The notes under the pieces are model-generated. The model worked only from the letters and a program-made list of their open reading frames with translations. It made no database searches and was not told the DNA's origin. The translations under genes and the position numbers were made by a program. From positions 62,001 to 126,000 of the forward strand of contig NZ_AUFP01000008.1 of NCBI RefSeq assembly GCF_000426565.1: a DNA stretch of 64,000 nt, in the 5' to 3' direction. Source of the stretch: Segatella albensis DSM 11370 = JCM 12258. Its GTDB lineage: Bacteria; Bacteroidota; Bacteroidia; Bacteroidales; Bacteroidaceae. This document shows, piece after piece, positions 18,065-25,507 of this stretch (positions within the stretch are counted from its first letter, which is position 1; each line of letters opens with the position of its first letter).

Positions 18065-20554
18065 TCACTTGATAGTGTGTGGAGTTTCTGTTCCGAACAG
18101 ATATTGTGGTTGATACCCTTGTCCGTTGACAACGATTTTCTCGAACACGATTCCTGGGTCGAGTGGTTGTATGGTCAGGGTATGGTGACCCTCGTGATGT
18201 TGCCATGGAACACGTACCTTACTTTCTATCACTCTACGCGCTATGGTAGGATAATAGATGCTATAGATGTTTTCCGGTTTTTCGTTCAGGTTACCGTTCA
18301 TGTTCACAACTATTGGCTGTTGGTCGTCAAGTTGTACGGAGAAGCGTAGACCGCCTTTGTTCAGGAAGTCAAGTGTTGACTTTGTGATGATGTGGATGTC
18401 TACATTTTCCACGTTTTCATCGCTCATCTTGAACAGATAGGTAAGCGAAGCCCCCTTGGTAGATACTGTGTAAGGTTGCAGGGAAATTCCACTGAGTGTT
18501 CTGCCCATGAAAGGGATGACCGTCCATGTGCCCTTGGTGGTATTCTGGGCATGATGGAAATGTTCGGCCTCCATGACAACGTATTTTGTGGAATCGTTGA
18601 AACAGAAACCTCCGAGTTGTTTGTGTTCAAGACGGAAGGTCTCCGGAAGCATATCGTGAGGGAAGTCATCATTCCAATTCTTGTATCCAATATGCTTTTG
18701 AATCATCATCCCGTCCCATTTACCATTGGCAATATTTTTATTATATTCACGGCAGAGAATGCTGTCTCGCTTAAAGGCTTCCTGCACGCGGTCGGCCCAT
18801 TCGTTGCATTCCGGATTACCCTGGCGATAGAGTTCATGATTCATGGCCTGGGCATAGTACATCTGATAAATATTGGATACAGCCTGTACGGGGAAGAGGA
18901 TGAGTTCACGATAGGCATCACGGTATTCTGGTTGAAGGGTGATAAACTGTCGCAAGGCTTCCGTTTCCAGTCGCATGTAGTCATCGGCAACCCTTTTCCA
19001 TTCTCCGGAATGAAGATCGTAAGTTTTGCTGTCAAGCATTTCTGCCGTAATTCTACCGGAATATTTCCCCTGAAGGTTGAGGATGCGTGCTGCCTTCTGG
19101 GCCTGATCGGAACCGAAGGCTCTCGCACAGAAGTCAAGGGTATGATTTAATAAGGTAGAGGCATTGTATCTGGTAGGATTCCATGCCATATCCATGAACA
19201 AGTCGATAGGATATTCCATAGGTTTGAGGTCGCCGACATTGAGTATCCAGACTCTGTCGAGTCCATATTGATAGGCGAGAGACAGTTGCTCCCACATGTT
19301 TTGAGTAGGGGTGACATTGAGCCATTTGGAATTACGAGGAGCACCTACGTAATCGACATGATAATATAGTCCCCAGCCACCGGGATGTTTGCGCTCTTTT
19401 GCGGTCGGTACACGACGGATGTTGCCCCAGTTGTCATCGCATAGCATGATCGTCACATCGTCAGGGACACGCATCCCTTTATCATAGTAATCGAGAACTT
19501 CTTTGTACAAAGCCCAGACTTGTGGCGTCTCCTTGGCAGGACGACCGGTGACATCGGCAATGATCTTGCGTTGGTTGTCGACGATTCTTTCGAGGAGCCT
19601 TGTGTCGGCTTCGGCACTCATGGCTTCGTCACCATCGCCACGCATGCCTATGGTGATGACATCCTCAGCACCCTTTACGCGTTCGATACCTTCACGGAAG
19701 AATTTGTCGAGGACTTTCTGGTTCGTTTGATAGTTCCAAGCTCCGTTCTTGCCGCGGGAACGTGCCCATTCTTGATGGTTTCTGGCCATAGGCTCATGAT
19801 GGGATGTTCCCATGATAATGCCCATTTCATCGGCCGTTTTATGGTTTTCCGGATCATCGGCATAGAAGGCATATCCCCACATGGCAGGCCACATGAAGTT
19901 GCCTTTCAGACGGAGAATCAATTCGAAGACCTTGGCATAGAATTCATGACCGGCGTATGGGGTCTTGAAGGTGTTGGCAATCCATGTTGTGAGACAAGGG
20001 GCTTCATCGTTGAGGAAGAGACCTCGGTATCTGACGACGGGTTCACCATCGGTATATACACCTTTCTTTATATATATGTGCTGATGCTTCTTTACAGGGA
20101 CGTCTGCCCAGTAGTACCATGGTGATACGCCAATCTGTCGACTGAGTTCGTAGATGCCATAGATGGTTCCTCGGCGGTCGCTTCCGGCAATCAAAAGTTT
20201 GTCGCCTTGTGTCTTGATGATAAACTTCTCGCGCTTGCCTTTCAATAGTTTCTTATCGATGAAACGGTCGATAATTGCAGAATGACCGATGGTTCCGATG
20301 ATAATCTTCGCATCTGTGTTGTCGGTGATGGATACGTTTGCTCCGCACACCTTATTAATATCTGTACATAGGTTGCGTGCTGCAATGTCAACACCTTTCG
20401 GTTCTTGGGAAGATAAATGAATGCTGATGTGCTGCTTCTCGTTGAGAAGGAGGGCTCCTTTCTCGAAGTTGACAAATGTTTCGCAGGCATTTGCCGCTAT
20501 AGGCAGGCATAATATCAGCAGAAGAGTTAATACATAAGGTTTAAGATAGTTCAT
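18065..20554 (-). CDS. GH115 xylan alpha-1,2-glucuronidase
   Basis: This 829-residue secreted glycosidase of family GH115 removes glucuronic or 4-O-methylglucuronic acid from internal as well as terminal xylose residues of xylan. That complements GH67, which works only on chain ends. The signal peptide ends about residue 23 (ANA). The family core is visible (about 170-450): RYRGLFLNDEAPCLTTW, NFMWPAMWGYAF, GIIMGTSHHEPMARNHQEW, GMRGDGDEAM and IMLCDDNWGN. A C-terminal sandwich of about 190 residues follows. Length is at the short end for the family. It is the first gene of the leftward operon and is divergent from the esterase-symporter-xylanase operon. Confidence 0.92.
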   Translation of the reverse strand: MNYLKPYVLTLLLILCLPIAANACETFVNFEKGALLLNEKQHISIHLSSQEPKGVDIAARNLCTDINKVCGANVSITDNTDAKIIIGTIGHSAIIDRFIDKKLLKGKREKFIIKTQGDKLLIAGSDRRGTIYGIYELSRQIGVSPWYYWADVPVKKHQHIYIKKGVYTDGEPVVRYRGLFLNDEAPCLTTWIANTFKTPYAGHEFYAKVFELILRLKGNFMWPAMWGYAFYADDPENHKTADEMGIIMGTSHHEPMARNHQEWARSRGKNGAWNYQTNQKVLDKFFREGIERVKGAEDVITIGMRGDGDEAMSAEADTRLLERIVDNQRKIIADVTGRPAKETPQVWALYKEVLDYYDKGMRVPDDVTIMLCDDNWGNIRRVPTAKERKHPGGWGLYYHVDYVGAPRNSKWLNVTPTQNMWEQLSLAYQYGLDRVWILNVGDLKPMEYPIDLFMDMAWNPTRYNASTLLNHTLDFCARAFGSDQAQKAARILNLQGKYSGRITAEMLDSKTYDLHSGEWKRVADDYMRLETEALRQFITLQPEYRDAYRELILFPVQAVSNIYQMYYAQAMNHELYRQGNPECNEWADRVQEAFKRDSILCREYNKNIANGKWDGMMIQKHIGYKNWNDDFPHDMLPETFRLEHKQLGGFCFNDSTKYVVMEAEHFHHAQNTTKGTWTVIPFMGRTLSGISLQPYTVSTKGASLTYLFKMSDENVENVDIHIITKSTLDFLNKGGLRFSVQLDDQQPIVVNMNGNLNEKPENIYSIYYPTIARRVIESKVRVPWQHHEGHHTLTIQPLDPGIVFEKIVVNGQGYQPQYLFGTETPHTIK

Positions 20555-20573
20555 AGTTATATTTGTTTTTCTG

Positions 20574-20581
20574 CAAAATTA
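20574..20581 (-). promoter_or_regulatory. -7 box for GH115
   Basis: On the minus strand TAATTTTG matches TAnnTTTG, 19 nt before the ATG at 20554. No TTG sits at the normal -33 distance; instead the first arm of an inverted repeat begins 3 nt upstream, as expected for an activator-dependent promoter. Confidence 0.55.
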
Positions 20582-20583
20582 CC

Positions 20584-20640
20584 ATTTGTTTCATTTCAAA
20601 CCTAATATAGAATGGAAAAAAATGTCTAAATGAAACAAAT
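20584..20640. promoter_or_regulatory. Inverted repeat, candidate operator of the xylan regulator
   Basis: ATTTGTTTCATTT (20584-20596) and AAATGAAACAAAT (20628-20640) are exact reverse complements separated by 31 nt in the control region between the divergent GH115 and esterase-2 operons. A partial third half-site, AAATGAA, occurs at 20663-20669. The left arm sits next to the GH115 -7 box; the third half-site ends 19 nt before the -7 box of the rightward operon. A binding site for the AraC domain of the hybrid regulator is inferred. Confidence 0.5.
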
Positions 20641-20688
20641 AGAAAAGTATAGGTTACGTTAGAAATGAATTTTCTTCGTGGATATTCG

Positions 20689-20696
20689 TAAATTTG
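20689..20696 (+). promoter_or_regulatory. -7 box for the esterase-symporter-xylanase operon
   Basis: TAAATTTG matches TAnnTTTG 19 nt before the ATG at 20716. No TTG lies 19-21 nt upstream, which again suggests activation by a bound regulator. Confidence 0.5.
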
Positions 20697-20715
20697 CAGC
20701 AAATACCTATTAATC

Positions 20716-21885
20716 ATGAAAAGTTTATATTCTTTTTTAGTTATGGCCTTGATGGCCTTGCCGGTCTCGGCTCAGAAAAATCTTTCTTGGGTAGGAACTT
20801 TCGCTACTGCTGCTGAGTTTGCAGGTAAGTCGGATCTGCCACAAAAGACGAATCTTGCGAATACTTCTTTGCGTGAGATCGTTCAGGTTTCTTTAGGTGG
20901 AAAGAATCTGCAGTTGCAGTTCTCGAATCAGTTTAGTAAGCAACCGGTAGAAATCAAGTCTGTTTATATCGCTGATAGTAAGGATAGCTGTGATATTGAT
21001 GCGAAGTCGGCAACTTATCTTAAGTTCAATGGTAAGAAGTCTGTTGTGATTCCTGCCGGTGGAATTGTATATTGTGATGAACTGAAATATGATTTGAAAC
21101 CACTTCAGCGCTTGACGATTACGATCTGTTATGGGGAACAGGTGCCAACGAATGCTACTGCGCATCGTGGCTCGCGTACTACTTCGTATATTGCACAGGG
21201 TACTGTGAAACCGGGAATGAAGTTCCAGACTTTCGAAAAACTCGACCATTGGTATAATATCGCTCAAATCAATGTGAGATCTAAAGCTGAGGCTATTGCT
21301 ATCTTGGGTAACTCGATTACGGATGGTCGTGGAAGTACGACTAATCTGCAGAACCGTTGGCCTGACCGTATGGCACTTGCCCTGAATGGTGGAGTCGGTG
21401 TACTGAACTTGGGTATTGGTGGAAACTGTGTGGTACAGTATGGCCTTAGTGAACCGGCAATGAAGCGCTTTGATCGTGATATCCTCGGTCAGAAGGGTGT
21501 GAAGAAGTTGATTATCTTCGAAGGTACCAATGATATCGGTATCAGCAATGGAAATTATGAGCATGTGGCTGATACGATGATTGCTTGTTATAAGGTGCTG
21601 ATAGCAAAAGCTCGTGCTCATGGTATGAAGGTGTATGGTGGTACGATTACTCCGACAAAGGGTAATGGCTGGTTTTCTTTCTTCCATGAGGCTATTCGTC
21701 AGACGGTAAATGCGTGGATTAGAACACCGGGCAACTTTGATGGGGTTATCGACTTCGATAAGATGGCTCGTGACCCTCAGGATGAACAGAAACTCAAAGC
21801 TGAATATTCTGATGACTGGTTGCATCTGAATCCGAAAGGATACGATGAAATGGGAAAATTTGCAGCAAAATACTTTGAAAAATAA
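20716..21885 (+). CDS. Secreted SGNH/GDSL esterase 2
   Basis: This 389-residue SGNH hydrolase has a signal peptide ending about residue 19 (VSAQ). Ser200 lies in GNSITDG, followed by the GIGGN and GTNDIGI blocks and the terminal DWLHLNPKGY with catalytic Asp and His. It aligns throughout with the esterase at 10958, including the N-terminal SWVGTFATA domain and the HRGSRTTSYI segment. As first gene of the symporter-GH10-GH43 operon it most likely deacetylates xylan or xylo-oligosaccharides. It corresponds by position to xynE of the P. bryantii cluster; the exact activity is inference. The symporter ATG follows its stop after 2 nt. Confidence 0.84.
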   Translation: MKSLYSFLVMALMALPVSAQKNLSWVGTFATAAEFAGKSDLPQKTNLANTSLREIVQVSLGGKNLQLQFSNQFSKQPVEIKSVYIADSKDSCDIDAKSATYLKFNGKKSVVIPAGGIVYCDELKYDLKPLQRLTITICYGEQVPTNATAHRGSRTTSYIAQGTVKPGMKFQTFEKLDHWYNIAQINVRSKAEAIAILGNSITDGRGSTTNLQNRWPDRMALALNGGVGVLNLGIGGNCVVQYGLSEPAMKRFDRDILGQKGVKKLIIFEGTNDIGISNGNYEHVADTMIACYKVLIAKARAHGMKVYGGTITPTKGNGWFSFFHEAIRQTVNAWIRTPGNFDGVIDFDKMARDPQDEQKLKAEYSDDWLHLNPKGYDEMGKFAAKYFEK

Positions 21886-21887
21886 TA

Positions 21888-23297
21888 ATGACAAATATTA
21901 TGGAAACAAATGAAATGAAAGAATCTAAGGGATTCTATAAATTAAATTGGATACAGAGAATAGGTTATGGGTCTGGTGACCTTGCACAGAATTTGATCTT
22001 CCAGACGGTAGCATGCTTTTTGATGCTATATCTTACAACGGTATTGAAGATTAACCCGGCTTTCGTTGGTGGACTCATTCTTGCTGTACGACTTCTTGAC
22101 TGTTTCTGGAGTCCAATTGTCGGACGATATATTGATAATCGTAACCCTAAATTAGGTAAGTATCGTGCTTATCTTCTCTACGGTGGTATCCCGCTTACTG
22201 CTGCTGCATGTTTGCTAATGCTTCCTCAGGTGGCAAGTTGGTCTATGTCTATGAAGATTATTTATGCAACAGTTAGTTATACGGTGCTGAGTATGATCTA
22301 TTCTGTAGTGAACATTCCTTATGGTTCTATCATGGCAAGTATGACCCGTGATAACGATGAGGTACTTAAACTTACATCTACCCGTATGGTATGTGCTAAT
22401 ATTGGTCAGATCACTGTTCAGGCAGGTTTCCCTATCGGACTTGCTATCGTTGCTCAGGCTGTTATTGATTGGAATCAGGCTTTGTTTATGGCTATCGGTA
22501 CTATCCCTGCCTTTGTCATCTTGCCATCTTTGCCATTCTTGAAAAGAGTGTTCGGAAAGAAGGGACTGTATTATTTGCTTCTTTCTATAGGTTTCTTGGG
22601 CTTTGTGATCTTGTATACCATTCCAAAGGTTTCTGATGTCGCAAGTTGTAATACTTTGGTTCAAACAGCTAAGGTGATGACTGGTGTGGGTCTGCTCGTC
22701 GGATCTTTGATGTGGGCTCTTGTTCCGGAGGTTATCACGGAAGCAGAATATCGTACAGGAAACAGACCGGCTGCAACGGTTAATGCGCTCGCCGGTGTCG
22801 CCTTCAAGGCTGGTTTCTCTATCGCTGGTTGGATTACTCCATTGGCAATGGGATTGGTAGGATTCGATTTGGCAAACGAACAATCTGCTTTGCAAACAGA
22901 CCCTAATGCGTGGTTTGTCGTTACTTGCTGTTTTGCAATTATCGGTTTTGTCCTCTTGTTACTTTGCTTTAATGGTTGTAAAGAAAGAATCGCTACAACA
23001 CCGAAAAAACCTGTTTCTTATGGTGAGATGTTCCAGGAATTTAAGGCTAACAAGTGTCTTCAGTTGATGCTTTGTATCTTTGTGGTGGTTTTCCTTGCTT
23101 CGTTCATCAGTGCACCTGTGAATGCTTATTATCCTAAGTTGGCAGATTATTCTGCTACTTCGCAGGAGGCTATCTTGTGGTTTACATGTGTTATCCCTGC
23201 TATCCTCCTTGTTGTTGTGGGCTATCTTATATATAAGTATCCTCTTACAGATGAGGTGATCAATAAGATGAATCAGGAAATCGAGAATCGTAAATAA
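21888..23297 (+). CDS. GPH-family sugar:cation symporter
   Basis: This 469-residue inner-membrane transporter of the glycoside-pentoside-hexuronide family (MFS superfamily) has about 12 hydrophobic segments and the family hallmarks near the start (GYGSGDLAQNLIFQ) and in the first cytoplasmic loop (DCFWSPIVGRYIDNRNPKLGKYR). It should import xylo-oligosaccharides or xylose with Na+ or H+. A second in-frame ATG at 21900 is possible, since family members begin close to the KLNWIQRIGYG segment. It is in an operon between the esterase and GH10 and is equivalent in family to xynD of the P. bryantii cluster. Codon use is strongly biased. Confidence 0.9.
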   Translation: MTNIMETNEMKESKGFYKLNWIQRIGYGSGDLAQNLIFQTVACFLMLYLTTVLKINPAFVGGLILAVRLLDCFWSPIVGRYIDNRNPKLGKYRAYLLYGGIPLTAAACLLMLPQVASWSMSMKIIYATVSYTVLSMIYSVVNIPYGSIMASMTRDNDEVLKLTSTRMVCANIGQITVQAGFPIGLAIVAQAVIDWNQALFMAIGTIPAFVILPSLPFLKRVFGKKGLYYLLLSIGFLGFVILYTIPKVSDVASCNTLVQTAKVMTGVGLLVGSLMWALVPEVITEAEYRTGNRPAATVNALAGVAFKAGFSIAGWITPLAMGLVGFDLANEQSALQTDPNAWFVVTCCFAIIGFVLLLLCFNGCKERIATTPKKPVSYGEMFQEFKANKCLQLMLCIFVVVFLASFISAPVNAYYPKLADYSATSQEAILWFTCVIPAILLVVVGYLIYKYPLTDEVINKMNQEIENRK

Positions 23298-23319
23298 TTA
23301 ATAAACATATATAGTTTAA

Positions 23320-24438
23320 ATGAATAAAAGAATTCTATCCATCGCGCTGGCTTCTCTGATGCTTGTTCCTGTGGCAGGTGTGGCTCAGAAAAGTCAGCCA
23401 ACAATGAAAGATGTACTCGGTAAGTATTTCCTTATAGGCGCTGCGGTAAACGTGAATACTGTTTGGAATCGTGACGCAAAGGCTGCGGAGGTGGTGAAGA
23501 AGAATTTTAATTCTATCGTTGCCGAAAACTGTATGAAAGGTGAGGAAATTCATCCGGAGGAGAATGTTTATGACTGGAAAGATGCCGATCAAACCGTTAA
23601 ATTCGGTGAGGAGAATGGACTGACAGTTATAGGACATTGTCTGGTGTGGCACTCTCAGGCTCCAAAGTGGATGTTTGTCGATAAAGAGGGTAAAACGGTT
23701 AGTCGTGAGGTCTTGATCGATCGTATGTATCATCATATCACTGAGGTCGTGGGAAGATATAAGGGCCGTATCAAAGGCTGGGATGTCATCAACGAGGCCT
23801 TCAACGATGATGGTACTTATCGTGAGACTCCTTATTATAAAATCATCGGTCCTGAATATTTTGAGTTGGCTTTTAAGTTTGCTCATGCTGCCGACCCAGA
23901 TGCAGAACTCTACTATAATGACTATTCAATGTCAAAACCTGAAAAGCGTGAGGCTGTATGTAGACTGGTTCGCAATCTGAAAGCTAAGGGCTGCAGAATT
24001 GATGCTGTTGGAATGCAAAGTCATAATGGCCTAGATTATCCAGACTTGACAGACTATGAAAATTCTATCAAGGCTTTGGCTAAAGAGGGGGTGAAAGTAC
24101 AGTTTACTGAACTTGACTTGAATATGCTTCCTAATCCTCAGAATTTCGGGGGCGCAGAAATCAGTCAGCATGCGAATTATATGAAGAAGATGGATCCTTA
24201 TAAGAAAGGTCTTACAAAAAACGCTCAGAAACAGTTCAATGAGCGATATCTCGCATTCTTCAAAATCTATAAGAAGTATGCCAAAGATATCGAACGTGTA
24301 ACAATCTGGGGTGTGGATGATGGCACCAGTTGGTTGAATGACTGGCCTATCCCTGGTCGTACCAACTATGGCCTACTTATCGATAGAAATTATCAGGTGA
24401 AACCTGTTGTTAAGGATATTATTAAATTATTTGAATAA
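23320..24438 (+). CDS. xynA: GH10 endo-1,4-beta-xylanase
   Basis: This 372-residue single-domain GH10 enzyme cuts internal beta-1,4 bonds of xylan or of larger xylo-oligosaccharides. The signal peptide ends about residue 22 (GVAQ). The (beta/alpha)8 barrel shows the acid/base Glu159 in WDVINEAF, the nucleophile Glu264 in VQFTELDLN, and the substrate-binding HCLVWHSQAPKW and WGVDDGTSWL segments. No carbohydrate-binding module is present. The signal peptide suggests a periplasmic or surface location. Its stop overlaps the GH43 ATG by one base (TAATG), so the pair is translationally coupled. The symbol follows the P. bryantii GH10-GH43 pair and is tentative. Confidence 0.93.
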   Translation: MNKRILSIALASLMLVPVAGVAQKSQPTMKDVLGKYFLIGAAVNVNTVWNRDAKAAEVVKKNFNSIVAENCMKGEEIHPEENVYDWKDADQTVKFGEENGLTVIGHCLVWHSQAPKWMFVDKEGKTVSREVLIDRMYHHITEVVGRYKGRIKGWDVINEAFNDDGTYRETPYYKIIGPEYFELAFKFAHAADPDAELYYNDYSMSKPEKREAVCRLVRNLKAKGCRIDAVGMQSHNGLDYPDLTDYENSIKALAKEGVKVQFTELDLNMLPNPQNFGGAEISQHANYMKKMDPYKKGLTKNAQKQFNERYLAFFKIYKKYAKDIERVTIWGVDDGTSWLNDWPIPGRTNYGLLIDRNYQVKPVVKDIIKLFE

Positions 24439-25403
24439 TGAAAGCAAGATATTTATTCCCAGAAGATTACATGGCAGATCCTTCTGCTAATGTATTTAAT
24501 GGTAAATTGTACATCTATCCTTCACATGACTGGGATAGTGGTGAGTGTTTTGATGATGATGGTGGTCATTTCCAGATGAAAGACTATCATGTTCTTTGCA
24601 TTGATGGCGATCCTATGACTGCTGAGGTAAAGGACTGTGGCAAGATCCTCGATGTGGAGAATGTGGCCTGGGCAGAAAAGCAGATGTGGGATAATGATGT
24701 CGTTGAGAAAAACGGTAAGTATTATCTGATCTTCTCTGCAAAGGATTATAATGGTGTGTTTCATCTCGGTGTAGCTGTTGCTGATAAACCGGAGGGGCCT
24801 TTCATCGCTAATCCAGATCCTATCCGTGGCTCATATAGTATCGACCCTTGTGTCTTCAAGGATGATGATGGTAGCATCTATGTTTACTTCGGTGGTATCT
24901 GGGGTGGCCAGTTGCAGTGGTACAAGGATAATAAGGCTTTGAAATGCGAACATTTGCCTGAAGGTAAGGAAGATCCATTACCTTCTCGTGTTGCTAAGTT
25001 GACTGATGATGTTCAGCAGTTTGCTGAAATGCCTAAGGCTGTGGTTATCCTTGATGAGAACGGCAAACCTTTGCCTGCTGATGATCCTCACCGTTTCTTC
25101 GAGGCTAGTTGGATGCATAAGTATAATGGTAAGTATTATTTCAGTTATTCTACCGGTGACAGTCATCTGCTTTGCTATGCGATAGGTGATAATCCTTATG
25201 GTCCTTTCACTTATCAGGGTGTTATCTTGGAGCCTGTTGTCGGTTGGACTACGCATCATAGTATTGCTGAGGTCGGTGGCAAGTGGTATTTGTTCCATCA
25301 TGACTGTGTGCCTTCTAATGATACAACATGGCTTAGATCATTAAAGGTTATGCCTTTGGAATATGATGAGAATGGTAAGATCATTACCATGAAGAGTGAG
25401 TAA
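24438..25403 (+). CDS. xynB: GH43 beta-xylosidase/exoxylanase, cytoplasmic
   Basis: This 321-residue five-bladed-propeller glycosidase of family GH43 has no signal peptide, so it should act on oligosaccharides after import. Likely catalytic residues are Asp14 (general base, MADPSANVFNGKLYIYPSHD), Asp136 (pKa modulator, SYSIDPCVF) and Glu222 (general acid, FFEASWMHKYNGKYYFSYSTG). Size and lack of accessory domains match the oxygen-sensitive XynB exoxylanase/xylosidase described next to a GH10 gene in the rumen Prevotella strain B14 (recalled knowledge). It could also be an arabinofuranosidase, since GH43 specificity is hard to read from sequence. It is the last gene of the operon and is followed by a strong hairpin. 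Confidence 0.88.
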   Translation: MKARYLFPEDYMADPSANVFNGKLYIYPSHDWDSGECFDDDGGHFQMKDYHVLCIDGDPMTAEVKDCGKILDVENVAWAEKQMWDNDVVEKNGKYYLIFSAKDYNGVFHLGVAVADKPEGPFIANPDPIRGSYSIDPCVFKDDDGSIYVYFGGIWGGQLQWYKDNKALKCEHLPEGKEDPLPSRVAKLTDDVQQFAEMPKAVVILDENGKPLPADDPHRFFEASWMHKYNGKYYFSYSTGDSHLLCYAIGDNPYGPFTYQGVILEPVVGWTTHHSIAEVGGKWYLFHHDCVPSNDTTWLRSLKVMPLEYDENGKIITMKSE

Positions 25404-25442
25404 TCTCCTATCCTTTTAGGGATAGACTGTAGATCATATAAA

Positions 25443-25473
25443 AAGAGGATTTAGCATATTGCTAAATCCTCTT
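25443..25473. terminator. Bidirectional terminator between GH43 and GH3
   Basis: A perfect 14-bp stem (25443-25456 with 25460-25473) has a 3-nt loop. It is followed by CTGTTTTTTATTTT on the plus strand, and an A-run precedes it to serve the minus strand. It separates two converging genes. Confidence 0.85.
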
Positions 25474-25507
25474 CTGTTTTTTATTTTAGAGAAAGGATCT
25501 ATCTATT

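Noticed and set aside
10958-20554. Horizontal transfer of the higher-G+C xylan segment
   Set aside because: Composition differs modestly from neighbours, but there are no mobility genes, attachment sites or tRNA junctions, and lower expression level can explain the codon difference.
20893-21894. 333-codon open frame antisense to esterase 2
   Set aside because: Complete overlap with a conserved SGNH gene and no recognisable features of its own.
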